A stretch of DNA of 64,000 bases, from NCBI RefSeq assembly GCF_900166585.1, contig NZ_FVZC01000007.1, positions 372,001-436,000 on the forward strand, written 5' to 3'. This stretch comes from Mesobacillus jeotgali. GTDB taxonomy: Bacteria; Bacillota; Bacilli; Bacillales; Cytobacillaceae. Every line of letters starts with the position of its first letter. Within the stretch, counting starts at the first letter, position 1. Of this stretch, positions 7,651 through 15,923 are shown one piece after another. A program made the position numbers and the translations under genes. Below the pieces are notes generated by a model. The model saw only the letters and a program-made list of their open reading frames with translations. It did no database searches and was not told the DNA's origin.

Positions 7651-7680
7651 AATCCAATTTGAATTAGGCGCTTTTATAAC
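7651..7680. terminator. Terminator-like hairpin after the 7686 gene
   Basis: GCCTAAT and ATTAGGC form a 7-bp stem. T-rich sequence follows on the plus strand (GCTTTTAT) and on the minus strand (CACTTTTCTT). It is positioned to end transcription of the minus-strand gene at 7686-8150. Confidence 0.6.
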
Positions 7681-7685
7681 GGAAC

Positions 7686-8150
7686 TTATGTTGGATCATA
7701 ACCATCAGGTACCCAAACAGCCATTTCATTACCGGGAGCTGCAACGACCATCCAATCCTCCTCCGGCAATACGCCGGCCTGCCAGCATTCATAATCGTTG
7801 TGGCTGCCATTTACGAACAGTATATAACCATTCTTGAAGGTAAAGATGAGGTGTGGGGAGTGCTTACCAAGTTCAACCCCCGCGACTTCTTGTCTCTGAA
7901 TCTCAGATATTATTTTGGACGCTTCTGCTTCAGAATACTCATCCATATCATACTCGCTGGCAGGGAACTGCTCAGATGAAGACCGATAAAGACACCATCT
8001 GGACTCTATGTTCAAATAAAGCTGTCCGTCCGAAAAGGCATTATTATGAAAATAAAGTTTTTTAGTGCCTGGCATAAAGCTTTTCACCCTGGCTTCGATA
8101 AAAAGGTGTTGTAATACATTCTCTGCAAAGGCTCTTACCTCGTTTTTCAT
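7686..8150 (-). CDS. Conserved-looking hypothetical protein
   Basis: A 154-residue soluble protein without signal or membrane helix. The ATG at 8150 is chosen because AAGGAG lies 7 bases upstream; the frame start at 8180 has no such site. An N-terminal helical part is followed by a small alpha/beta region (HLIFTFKNGYILFVNGSHNDYECWQAG) and an acidic, Trp-rich end. The strand with NGSHNDYECW recalls small proteins of immunity or DUF6188-like type, but I do not recognise it firmly. Monocistronic. Confidence 0.6.
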   Translation of the reverse strand: MKNEVRAFAENVLQHLFIEARVKSFMPGTKKLYFHNNAFSDGQLYLNIESRWCLYRSSSEQFPASEYDMDEYSEAEASKIISEIQRQEVAGVELGKHSPHLIFTFKNGYILFVNGSHNDYECWQAGVLPEEDWMVVAAPGNEMAVWVPDGYDPT

Positions 8151-8208
8151 CGTGGACTCCTTGATTATTTTATACTTCATTATTATATGAATTGAATAGC
8201 AGGGGAAG

Positions 8209-8250
8209 AAAAAAGAGAAGCCCTGGATAAATCCCGGACTCCTCTTTTTG
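8209..8250 (-). terminator. Terminator of the symporter operon
   Basis: On the minus strand a GC-containing imperfect stem (GAGGAGTCCGGG with CCAGGGCTTCTC) is flanked by AAAAAG and a run of T bases, just beyond the stop codon of the symporter gene. Confidence 0.7.
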
Positions 8251-8254
8251 AAGT

Positions 8255-9820
8255 TTACGCTGCTTCAGATTCTTTAGAGTGCACTTGTTTCATAAACTCG
8301 TTTACATCCGATGGTACTTTGCGGTCGAGCTTTGAAACAATATAAACGGACAGGAATCCGATTGGGACTGTGATGATTCCCGGTACGTTGAATTGCAGGA
8401 ATTCCGGCAGGGAGGTCTTGAAGAAAATCATGTACATGGATGCGACCAGGCCAATGACAAGGCCGGCAATCGCTCCTTTTTCCGTCATTCCTCTCCACCA
8501 GATGCCAAGGATAAAGATTGGCGTAAACGTGCTAGCCGCCACCGTGAAGGCGAGTGCGACCAGGTGGCCGATGGAGGCTTCTTTTACCATAAGGCCAAGC
8601 GCTCCGTACAAGACACCAAGGACAATGATTGAAACCTTACCAGCAATGACGCGCTCTTTTTCAGTAATATTTTTCCGGAAGAAGGTTGCGTACAAATCAT
8701 GGGCCAGGGCTCCAGAGCTTGCGATGAATAGCCCGGAAAGATTTGAGAAGACAGCTGCGAATGCACCGGCGATGACAAGGCCGAGCAGCCATTCTCCGCC
8801 AAGGGCCTGTGCTGTCGATGGAATCACCATGTTGTTTCCGCCGGCGATCAGGTCTTTCATGACAGCCGGATCAGCTTCACCAGTCAGGAAGATTGAGCGT
8901 CCAACTACTCCAAGGTAAACAGCGAACAGGAAGAACACGCTTGCGATCCCAATGGCCATCAGAGCGGATCTGCGCGCTGCTTTCGCACTTGGGTTTGTAT
9001 AGAAGCGCAAAAGGATGTGCGGAAGACCGATCGTTCCAAGTGAAAGCCCGATTGTCATCGAAATGGTTTGCCAGAAGGACGGGAAGTAGTTGCCAGTTCC
9101 AGTCCAGACGGAACCATCGAACGGGATATCTTTTCCGTCAGTCGTGAAGCCAGCTGTACCAGTGATCGTTCCTTTGAACTCATTAATCGATGCCAGGATC
9201 TCTTGATAATGAAGTCCGCCCCAGATGGCTGCGCCGACCATAAGGAGGAACGCGCCAAGGCGAATCCATAATTCAAGCGCCTGGTTAAGTGTGGTTCCCT
9301 TCATGCCTCCGATTCCTACATAAAAAATCATCACGGAGCAGGTAAAGATGATTCCGAATTCGTAGCTAGTCCCAAAGAACATGCTCAGGATCTGCGCGGC
9401 ACCAAGCAGCTGAGGGGCTGCATAAAAGCCGGATATCGCCAGTACAACAGCCACTGCTGCAAGACGTGCACGGCGGCTGTGGAAGCGATAGGCCAGAAAA
9501 TCGGCGACAGTATAAGCGCCAAAGCGGCGAAGCGGTCCAGCGACGAAAATTGCGAGCAATGTCAGACCGATGGAGAAGCAGAATGCATAATACGCGCCAT
9601 CGTAGCCTAGCTGATAGGTAAGGCCGGCAATTCCAAGGAAGGTGGCTGCACTCAGATAGTCGCCGCCAATCGCGGAGCCGTTCGTAAACCAGCCGAAGCT
9701 GCGTCCGCCGACGAAGTAGTCTGAAGCAGTCGCGCTTCTTTTTGTCAGGTAAGTAATGTAGACAATGGTTCCCATCAGGATCAGGGTCAACAGGAATTTG
9801 GGTTCAAGGAAAGTTGACAT
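8255..9820 (-). CDS. ywcA: Sodium/solute symporter, acetate-type (YwcA-like)
   Basis: A 521-residue sodium:solute symporter with about 13 helices, closest in pattern to the cation/acetate symporters (ActP, YwcA). Features include the DYFVGGRSFGWFTNGSAIGG entry of the family, GGMKGTTLNQALE in the middle, and GLPHILLRFYTNPSAKAARR in the helix 8/9 loop, which is strongly conserved in ActP-type carriers. Likely function: uptake of acetate or another short monocarboxylate with Na+. Its start ATG overlaps the stop of the DUF485 gene by one base (TGATG), so the two are translationally coupled. A terminator follows directly. Confidence 0.88.
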   Translation of the reverse strand: MSTFLEPKFLLTLILMGTIVYITYLTKRSATASDYFVGGRSFGWFTNGSAIGGDYLSAATFLGIAGLTYQLGYDGAYYAFCFSIGLTLLAIFVAGPLRRFGAYTVADFLAYRFHSRRARLAAVAVVLAISGFYAAPQLLGAAQILSMFFGTSYEFGIIFTCSVMIFYVGIGGMKGTTLNQALELWIRLGAFLLMVGAAIWGGLHYQEILASINEFKGTITGTAGFTTDGKDIPFDGSVWTGTGNYFPSFWQTISMTIGLSLGTIGLPHILLRFYTNPSAKAARRSALMAIGIASVFFLFAVYLGVVGRSIFLTGEADPAVMKDLIAGGNNMVIPSTAQALGGEWLLGLVIAGAFAAVFSNLSGLFIASSGALAHDLYATFFRKNITEKERVIAGKVSIIVLGVLYGALGLMVKEASIGHLVALAFTVAASTFTPIFILGIWWRGMTEKGAIAGLVIGLVASMYMIFFKTSLPEFLQFNVPGIITVPIGFLSVYIVSKLDRKVPSDVNEFMKQVHSKESEAA

Positions 9821-10182
9821 CAGCCAATCCTCCTTCCATCAGCAGAAGATGTGGATTGCTGTGCTTGCTGTTTTTTCAGACGCTTTTCATATAAGTTCGT
9901 ATGGATAAATGCAATGATAAATGCCATCGCCATCGCGACGATACTGGTCAAGAACCAGCTGTAAGTCATGCCGCCCCACATACGGGAGAACATGAAATCT
10001 CCTGCATACCAGTTCAAAATAGGAATGGATAGGATAAAAACATAATAAAAGAGCGTTAGTTTAATGCCAGTACTGAATTCACTTTTCATGATTTTCTTTG
10101 TTTCCGGATCAAGCGGCTTTAAATCTTTAACGTCAATTGTATCAGCCGCTACATAATTATACTCCCGATACTCCCCTGCCAA
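9820..10182 (-). CDS. ywcB: DUF485 membrane protein (YwcB-like), symporter partner
   Basis: A 120-residue protein with two transmembrane helices (about residues 37-57 and 72-94), matching DUF485, the small subunit found beside ActP/YwcA symporters. The start is TTG at 10182, preceded by AGGGGG at a normal distance; no better ATG exists. It is the first gene of the ywcB-ywcA operon and overlaps the next start by one base. It probably helps assembly or activity of the symporter; this is inference from constant co-occurrence. Confidence 0.85.
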   Translation of the reverse strand: MAGEYREYNYVAADTIDVKDLKPLDPETKKIMKSEFSTGIKLTLFYYVFILSIPILNWYAGDFMFSRMWGGMTYSWFLTSIVAMAMAFIIAFIHTNLYEKRLKKQQAQQSTSSADGRRIG

Positions 10183-10380
10183 ATAAAATTCCCCCTAGAA
10201 AATATTTTGGCTGCCGCCTGTAATCATTTCCCTCCTTTAGGCAAGCCATGATATGATTAAATTGATTTTACGACAGAGAATTGTCCAATGCCTTACAATA
10301 AATTATCAGAAATATACAAATATTTAATATAATTAAATTTTTATTCGTTAAAATGGATATTCACAAAGGGGGTGTTCAAT

Positions 10381-11616
10381 TTGTATCGAGTTTTGCTTTC
10401 GGTTGAAGATGAGAGGGAATACAGGAAACTGGCTGCCTGGATTTTGGAAGAATGCAAGGAGAATTGTAAGCTCGCAGAACACGAGAAGGATATACATATC
10501 GCGATTATTGAAGTGAACAAATGGCATGATTGGGTAAAAATACACCGGTTCCGCAAGCGGAATAAAGACTGCCGGATCATTCCGCTGCTCGACCCATCCC
10601 TGCTTCACACCTCTCCGCTGGCAATCGAGTTCAAGCTGACCTACCTTCTTGTAAAATCAGTGAAGCAGCACGTTTTTTTAAGAACCTTAAAGCGTGCAGT
10701 TGACGAAATTGAAACGGAGATTACAAGATTCACAGAAAGCGATGAATTAATCCATTCAATAGAAGCAGATCTTGGAGGAGGAGGCAATTCCCTGCCGTTT
10801 AAGGAGGCTTTTTTGCGCAGGCTCTTATCCGGGGATGTTAAGACGGAGGATGAGCTGCTGCAATCCCGTTTTTTCATTCCAGGAGAGGCTGTTCCCAACA
10901 TCGTCCTGTTCATCCAGGGATTCGTCCGCAGTCCGGCTAGACGAATGCAAGAAGGCTGGCAGGCACCGATGGTGATCCAGGACTTGTTTAAAAAGCAATT
11001 TGAGGGACAACAGCTCACCTTCCTGTCCTATCGAAAACATTTGCTCTTGCTGCTCCAGGTCCAGCCTGAATATGGTTCAATGAAGCATTGGAAAGAGGGG
11101 GAGGAACGTATCCTCGAGACCATTGAGTCACTGGAGAATGAATACGGTATTCAGCTTTATATAGGAGTAGGGTCGATCTATCGTGAGCCGCTGCTCCTGC
11201 ATCATTCATACAAGGAAGCATGCAAGGCCCGGCGAACGTCTCCATACGAAAGGCTTCAACTCCGCTATTTCGAGGAAATCACGAAGGACAAGCAGATTCA
11301 AAAGTGTACCGAACACATCTCCAAGTATTGCACGGAGGATTTGTCAATCAAACAGGTTGCCGACCAAATTAACCTCAGCGTTCCCTATTTCAGCCGGATT
11401 TTTAAACAAGAAACCGGACGGAACTTCGTCGAGTATGTTACCTTCGTTCGCATGCAGCGTGCTGTCTGGCTGCTTCGCCACACCGACCACACCATAGAAG
11501 CCATCGCTGAAGAACTAGGTTACAACACGCCCAACTATTTCAGCGGCACTTTTAAAAAATATGTAGGACTGTCACCGAGGGACTATCGCGCCACAGAGGA
11601 GGTTATTTTTGTATGA
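10381..11616 (+). CDS. AraC-type regulator with degenerate receiver domain
   Basis: About 411 residues. The C-terminus (about 305-405) is a full AraC/XylS double helix-turn-helix (LSIKQVADQINLSVPYFSRIF and AIAEELGYNTPNYFSGTFKK). The N-terminus starts YRVLLSVEDEREYRKLA like YesN-type response regulators but lacks the phosphoacceptor Asp (the position reads IAIIEVNK), so it looks like a receiver that can no longer be phosphorylated. TTG at 10381 is preferred because AAAGGGGG lies 8 bases upstream, whereas the GTG at 10372 overlaps that site. It is divergent from ywcBA and is a candidate regulator of that operon. Confidence 0.82.
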   Translation: MYRVLLSVEDEREYRKLAAWILEECKENCKLAEHEKDIHIAIIEVNKWHDWVKIHRFRKRNKDCRIIPLLDPSLLHTSPLAIEFKLTYLLVKSVKQHVFLRTLKRAVDEIETEITRFTESDELIHSIEADLGGGGNSLPFKEAFLRRLLSGDVKTEDELLQSRFFIPGEAVPNIVLFIQGFVRSPARRMQEGWQAPMVIQDLFKKQFEGQQLTFLSYRKHLLLLLQVQPEYGSMKHWKEGEERILETIESLENEYGIQLYIGVGSIYREPLLLHHSYKEACKARRTSPYERLQLRYFEEITKDKQIQKCTEHISKYCTEDLSIKQVADQINLSVPYFSRIFKQETGRNFVEYVTFVRMQRAVWLLRHTDHTIEAIAEELGYNTPNYFSGTFKKYVGLSPRDYRATEEVIFV

Positions 11617-11713
11617 AAAGGGATGGTTGTCAGTGAAACTAGGGGAGACCGCGAAAAGATGTTGATTTTAATGGTCTGGAACCCGGCATGAGTTTTACTT
11701 TTTTTGGATAAAC

Positions 11714-11826
11714 GGGAGATTATCTCGCCCGAATGAGAGATAAATCGATTTTAACGAGAGATTGAAAAAGTTTAACGAGAGATTATTACTTTTTATCGAG
11801 AGATTCCTGGTTTTGATTGAGAGATT
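11714..11826. repeat. Six-copy 21-bp periodic array (word CGAGAGATT)
   Basis: The word GAGAGATT (first copy GGGAGATT, second GAGAGATA) starts at 11714, 11735, 11756, 11777, 11798 and 11819, exactly 21 bp apart. Intervening bases vary and are T-rich. It lies between the araC-type gene and the terminator of the convergent bmrA gene. The same word on the other strand forms the array at 34200. Confidence 0.9.
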
Positions 11827-11854
11827 AAGCCATCATTTCAAGTATAGCTGCTCA

Positions 11855-11902
11855 AAAAAGGAGTTTTCATTCCAAATGTTTTTGGAATGAAAACTCCTTT
11901 TA
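11855..11902. terminator. Strong bidirectional terminator
   Basis: 21-bp near-perfect stem (AAAAGGAGTTTTCATTCC with its complement) and a short loop, with T-runs on both strands. It sits two bases from the bmrA stop codon. Confidence 0.92.
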
Positions 11903-11904
11903 AA

Positions 11905-13638
11905 TTATGCGAGCTGCTGCTCGGCGAACTCTCTGTATAAATCATGAGATTGAATCAGTTCCTGGTGTGAGCCCATTCCAGTTACACGGCCTTTTTCTAT
12001 GAAGACTATCTTATCCGCATTGACGATGGTGGAAAGTCTGTGCGCGATGACAAACGTTGTCCGGCCTTCCATCAGCCTTGTGAGCGCCTGCTGTACGATG
12101 CCCTCTGACTGGCTGTCGAGGCTGGCTGTGGCTTCGTCCATCATCAGGATTTTCGGGTCGCGGAGGAAGGCACGGGCAATGGCGATCCGCTGTCTTTGCC
12201 CGCCTGATAATTTAACGCCGCGCTCGCCGACTTCGGTATCAAGCCCTTTAGGAAATTCTGCGATAAACTGGTCGGCATAAGCCATTTTCGCTACTTCCCA
12301 TAGGACTTCATCCGGGATTTTGTCGCCATTTTCCAGGCCGTAGTGAAGGTTTTCACGAATGGTTCCAGCCATCATTGCGCTTTCCTGGGATACATAGCCG
12401 ATCTGGCTTCGCCAGGAATTCAGCGTGAGCTGCTGTATGTTTGTATCGCCAATCCTGATTTCGCCAGCTGTTGGTTCATAAAATCTTTCAATTAGACCAA
12501 ACATCGTCGTTTTGCCGCCGCCGCTTGGGCCAACGAACGCAATCATTTGCCCTGGCTGTGCATCCAATGAAACCTTTTCAATGACTCGTTCCTCTTCACT
12601 ATAAGCGAATGATACCCGCTCAATGGTGATGGGCTTGTTGCTGATGTCCATTTCGATGCCTTTTTGGTCCTCTTCAAGAGGCTGGTCAAGAATCTCAATG
12701 ATCCGTTCAGTTGCGCCCTTCGCTCTTTGCAGTTGAGTAAAGAACATCGCGAACGAAGTTATCGGCATGATGATCTGGAACAAGTAAAGCAGGAAGGCGA
12801 TGAGCGCACCTGTCGACATTGTGCCGTTAACAACGCGCATTCCTCCATAGGCGATGATGATGACGATGACGACCATGATCATCAGCTGCATGATCGGGCC
12901 AATCAAAGCGAAAATCCTTGCTTCTTTTAATCCAAAGTTGAACAATTTATCGATTCCTCGATAACCGTTATCTTCTTCAATTTTTTCAGCAGTAGATGCT
13001 TTCATTAACCTTATCTCACCAAGGGTCTGGGTGAGATGGCCGGTGAAAACCGCTGTTTCATCCTGCAGCCCGCGGGCGATTTTGGCCATTTTCCTGCCGA
13101 GCGGAATCATGATGGCAAGTGTCAATGGGACAGATATAAGCATAAGCAAGGTCATCTTCCAGTCCATCACAAGTAAAATTACCACAGCTCCAATGATTGA
13201 GATGATTCCTGTAGCGAAATTCGGAAAATGGTTCGTGATCAGTTCTTTGACAATGCTAGTGTCATTGACAATTCGGCTGACAGTCTCGCCGCTGGACTGC
13301 TTATCAAAATAACGCACCGGCATCCGGATCAGCTTCGACCACATCCGTTCACGCAGCCTGGCGACGACCTTTTGCCCTGTGTAACTAAGCAGGTAAATCG
13401 AAATCCCACTGATAAGAGCCTGAATGATAAAGGCGGCACCGATAGCCAGAATGAGAGGCAAACTGATGGCTTCCACAGAAAAACCATCAACAAGGTTCTT
13501 CGTCAATAGCGGAACCACCAGGCCAGCAAGTGTTGTTATGATGCTGGCAGCCATACCTGTAAAAAGGGCGGCTTTTGGTATATTTGTTGAAAGTATTAAT
13601 GAAAGGAATGGTTTTAAGCTTGTTTGCTGTTTTTCCAT
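11905..13638 (-). CDS. bmrA: Multidrug ABC exporter, half-transporter (BmrA-like)
   Basis: A 577-residue half-transporter with six transmembrane helices (about 1-320) fused to a nucleotide-binding domain. Walker A GPSGGGKTT is near residue 370, Q-loop YVSQES, ABC signature LSGGQRQR near 480, Walker B ILMMDEA near 500 and the H-loop in VIAHRLST. Segments such as LVDGFSVEAISL, VRYFDKQSSGETVSRIVND and the C-terminal YREFAEQQL closely follow B. subtilis BmrA, which works as a homodimer to export drugs. AGGAG precedes the ATG. Monocistronic with a strong terminator. Confidence 0.9.
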   Translation of the reverse strand: MEKQQTSLKPFLSLILSTNIPKAALFTGMAASIITTLAGLVVPLLTKNLVDGFSVEAISLPLILAIGAAFIIQALISGISIYLLSYTGQKVVARLRERMWSKLIRMPVRYFDKQSSGETVSRIVNDTSIVKELITNHFPNFATGIISIIGAVVILLVMDWKMTLLMLISVPLTLAIMIPLGRKMAKIARGLQDETAVFTGHLTQTLGEIRLMKASTAEKIEEDNGYRGIDKLFNFGLKEARIFALIGPIMQLMIMVVIVIIIAYGGMRVVNGTMSTGALIAFLLYLFQIIMPITSFAMFFTQLQRAKGATERIIEILDQPLEEDQKGIEMDISNKPITIERVSFAYSEEERVIEKVSLDAQPGQMIAFVGPSGGGKTTMFGLIERFYEPTAGEIRIGDTNIQQLTLNSWRSQIGYVSQESAMMAGTIRENLHYGLENGDKIPDEVLWEVAKMAYADQFIAEFPKGLDTEVGERGVKLSGGQRQRIAIARAFLRDPKILMMDEATASLDSQSEGIVQQALTRLMEGRTTFVIAHRLSTIVNADKIVFIEKGRVTGMGSHQELIQSHDLYREFAEQQLA

Positions 13639-13801
13639 TACACGTTCTCCTGTTCATACTATTTGACTACATCATAAACCACTTTGAATATAGATGGAAA
13701 TTTGGATGGATATGAAATTCGCCTCTTTTTTCTCCTTTCATAAACAAGCAGTGTGGTACACGCATATGATGAAAGTGAACAAAGGTTTGGAGGTGAAGCA
13801 T

Positions 13802-14032
13802 ATGAGTAGCGGTGTTCATGCTGCATGCAGCGTGTTTGAATTGTTTCTTGGCATCCTGGTAGGGGTAGGGTTGGTTCTGTTGTCTTTCTTTGGAGTAGTC
13901 GGTACGATACTAGCAGTACTTGGCCCATTGGCTGTTACATTAAATACAATCGTAGGTATTCTTGGTTTAATCGTAGTCATCTTGTTTGCATTCTGCCTCT
14001 TGAGAAGATTATGGCGTTGTTGTTTCGGATAA
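13802..14032 (+). CDS. Small two-helix membrane protein
   Basis: A 76-residue hydrophobic protein: MSSGVHAACSVFELFLGILVG leads into two adjacent transmembrane segments (about 12-35 and 43-66), and the end is basic and Cys-containing (RRLWRCCFG). GGAGGTG with an 8-base spacer supports the ATG at 13802; the longer upstream frame has no ribosome-binding site. I do not recognise a family. It is followed by its own terminator. Confidence 0.65.
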   Translation: MSSGVHAACSVFELFLGILVGVGLVLLSFFGVVGTILAVLGPLAVTLNTIVGILGLIVVILFAFCLLRRLWRCCFG

Positions 14033-14044
14033 ACGCTAAACAAT

Positions 14045-14075
14045 GAAACAGTCTCTTAATGAGGCTGTTTTTTTG
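14045..14075 (+). terminator. Intrinsic terminator
   Basis: AAACAGTCTC and GAGGCTGTTT form the stem around TTAAT, followed by seven T bases. It ends the small membrane protein gene. Confidence 0.88.
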
Positions 14076-14250
14076 ATGGTGGGAGTTAAATGAAGGTAAA
14101 GGTTATTTGTGTCCTTTTCGGACTGCAGCCGGAGAATAATGCCCCAAGCCTAAATCCAACCGAATCATTAAGTTATGATTAGTTTGCAACAGGAGCATGA
14201 GAAGATTTCGCTGCATTTTCAACTGGAAAAAATGCAGGGAAATTTCCAGT

Positions 14251-14370
14251 TCGCTATAAAAACTTAAAACTCGCTATAAAAAATAAAAAGTCGCTATAAA
14301 AAGAAAATTTTCGCTATAAAAATGTAAAATTCGCTATAAAAAGTAAAAACTCGCTATAAAAATTTTTCCA
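14251..14370. repeat. Six-copy 20-bp periodic array (word TCGCTATAAAAA)
   Basis: TCGCTATAAA starts at 14251, 14271, 14291, 14311, 14331 and 14351, exactly 20 bp apart, each followed by AA or AG and an A/T-rich variable stretch. A short inverted repeat (CTGGAAA with TTTCCAG, about 14223-14250) borders it on the left. It lies between the small membrane gene and the sucrose repressor. Confidence 0.93.
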
Positions 14371-14704
14371 CCACTTTAAAATAAGGATATTCGTTAGTTA
14401 TTTCTTTCCATATATACTTTTTTCTACACATGAAGAATAAGTTTGAACCCTATCCTGATGGAAAAGGGCAATGACCGGCAATATTTCATTGCAACGATGA
14501 GGAAAATCGAACTATCCCACCAAAAAGGAAATGATTTTCAAGCAGAGAGGATCATAAAAGGGTCTTCCGTTTTTTTCGTATGTATATGAATACTAAGAGG
14601 AACCTGCTGTCTTTTAAATTTGAGTATAGTGAATTTTACATTTACAGCTTCCAAATGGTTCAGAGTTGGCGAGGGATGTAATTAGCAGTGTTCCATCAAT
14701 CAAC
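14371..14704. other. Intergenic region, no gene seen
   Basis: AT-rich sequence between the 20-bp array and the promoter of the sucrose repressor. I see no ORF with a ribosome-binding site, no RNA gene and no clear palindrome apart from T-runs near 14570. Confidence 0.5.
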
Positions 14705-14733
14705 TTTCAACAATGCAGACCTTGCTATATAAT
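14705..14733 (+). promoter_or_regulatory. Sigma-A promoter of the sucrose repressor gene
   Basis: A perfect -10 box TATAAT at 14728-14733, 17 bases from a weak -35 (TTTCAA at 14705-14710). Transcription would start about 30 bases before the ATG at 14770. Confidence 0.5.
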
Positions 14734-14769
14734 GAGGTCAACAAGATTTGCGGGAAATCGGGTGATGGA

Positions 14770-15759
14770 ATGAATACAACAATTAATGATATTGCCAGGC
14801 TGGCTGGTGTTGCGAAAAGCACGGTGTCGAGGTATTTGAATGGCGGGAATGTCAGCGAGAAGACGAAGGCGAGGATTCGCAGGGTCATTGAAGAGACGAA
14901 ATATGAGCCTAATTCATTTGCCCAGAGTCTGAAGGCGAAAAAGACGAATTTCATCGGGGTGATTGCTCCAACACTGGATTCTTATGTCACTTCGACGGTG
15001 CTGATGGCGATTGATGAAGAGCTTCGAAAGCAGGACTACACGACGCTGATCATCAGCACGAGCAAGCATATCGACAGGGAAATTGAAAGTCTTGTCAGCC
15101 TGTCGCGCCAGAAGGTGGATGGTATCATCCTGATTGCGACTGGAATGACAGATCAGCATATTGAGACGATTAACTCCATCCAGATTCCTGTTTTGATTGT
15201 GGCACAGGAAGTGGATCAGTTTAACTGCATCATCAATGATGATTATCATGCGGGTTTTGAAATGGGACAGTATATTGCAAGAAAAGGGCATAAATCGGTT
15301 GCTTATCTTGGGGTGACAGAGAGCGATATTGCCGTTGGCCAGAAGCGGAAGCAGGGGATCCTTGACGGATTGGCGGATGGCGGAGTGAAAGAAGCGAAGG
15401 TTTTCCAAACAGAGTTTGATTTTCAGGATGCCTCAAGGGTCACGGAGGAAATGCTTGGTCATTTTCGGCCTACGGCTATCATCGGTGCAACCGACACGAT
15501 TGCCTTTGGTGCACTGAAAACATTATCTCGCCTTGGTAAAAAAGTTCCTGATGATGTTTCGCTAGCTGGGTTCGGCGGATATAATATTTCGGAAGTCATC
15601 CATCCAGCACTGACGACTATCCGCTACAATAATAGTGACACAGGAATACTGGCAGCAAATACCATCATCAGGATGACAGATGGGGAAGAAGTACCGTCAC
15701 TGCAGGTTTCAGGCTATTCTTTTATCGAAGGCGAAAGCGTCAAAAATATGAAAAGCTGA
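14770..15759 (+). CDS. scrR: LacI-family sucrose operon repressor
   Basis: A 329-residue LacI/GalR regulator. The N-terminal helix-turn-helix reads TTINDIARLAGVAKSTVSRYL, followed by the hinge helix (NSFAQSLKAKK) and a periplasmic-binding-like effector domain ending in DDVSLAGFGGYNISEVIHPALTT. The ATG at 14770 follows GGTGATGGA; the frame extends upstream without a better start. It precedes the scrA-scrB-scrK genes, and two perfect GGAACCGGTTCC palindromes lie between. It should repress in the absence of sucrose; the inducer is inferred from context. Confidence 0.9.
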   Translation: MNTTINDIARLAGVAKSTVSRYLNGGNVSEKTKARIRRVIEETKYEPNSFAQSLKAKKTNFIGVIAPTLDSYVTSTVLMAIDEELRKQDYTTLIISTSKHIDREIESLVSLSRQKVDGIILIATGMTDQHIETINSIQIPVLIVAQEVDQFNCIINDDYHAGFEMGQYIARKGHKSVAYLGVTESDIAVGQKRKQGILDGLADGGVKEAKVFQTEFDFQDASRVTEEMLGHFRPTAIIGATDTIAFGALKTLSRLGKKVPDDVSLAGFGGYNISEVIHPALTTIRYNNSDTGILAANTIIRMTDGEEVPSLQVSGYSFIEGESVKNMKS

Positions 15760-15770
15760 TAACGTTTTCA
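15757..15770 (+). promoter_or_regulatory. CcpA binding site (cre)
   Basis: TGATAACGTTTTCA fits the cre consensus TGWAANCGNTNWCA with one mismatch. It overlaps the scrR stop codon and lies just upstream of the scrA promoter, where CcpA would repress when glucose is present. Confidence 0.7.
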
Positions 15771-15778
15771 GAAAAGGG

Positions 15779-15807
15779 TTGCATAAATGGCAATCCTGTT
15801 TTATTAT
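15779..15807 (+). promoter_or_regulatory. Sigma-A promoter of the scrABK operon
   Basis: TTGCAT at 15779-15784, a 17-base spacer and TATTAT at 15802-15807. The predicted start near 15814 is immediately followed by the first repressor palindrome. Confidence 0.72.
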
Positions 15808-15815
15808 GAATTTGT

Positions 15816-15827
15816 GGAACCGGTTCC
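15816..15827 (+). promoter_or_regulatory. ScrR operator 1
   Basis: Perfect 12-bp palindrome GGAACCGGTTCC at the expected transcription start. It is identical to operator 2, and LacI-family sucrose repressors favour such CG-centred palindromes. Confidence 0.85.
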
Positions 15828-15884
15828 CGCCACACAAAAAGATTGGTGGGAACGAAACAGAACTTTATTTTTTTACTTTTAATT

Positions 15885-15896
15885 GGAACCGGTTCC
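15885..15896 (+). promoter_or_regulatory. ScrR operator 2
   Basis: Second copy of GGAACCGGTTCC, 69 bp from the first, in the 5' leader of scrA and upstream of its ribosome-binding site. Confidence 0.85.
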
Positions 15897-15923
15897 GATT
15901 TGAAAAGGGGAGGAATTAGAATC

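Noticed and set aside
7590..7680. Small RNA from the TATAAT at 7590 to the terminator at 7651-7680
   Set aside because: There is no -35 box at the right distance and no conserved structure that I can see; not enough to call.
8370..8918. Open frame of 182 codons opposite the symporter gene
   Set aside because: Antisense shadow of a clear family member; composition is rich in Thr/Met/Pro as expected from the complement of membrane helices.
14914..15408. Open frame of 164 codons opposite the sucrose repressor gene
   Set aside because: It is a shadow of the LacI-family gene, with no ribosome-binding site and no protein family resemblance.
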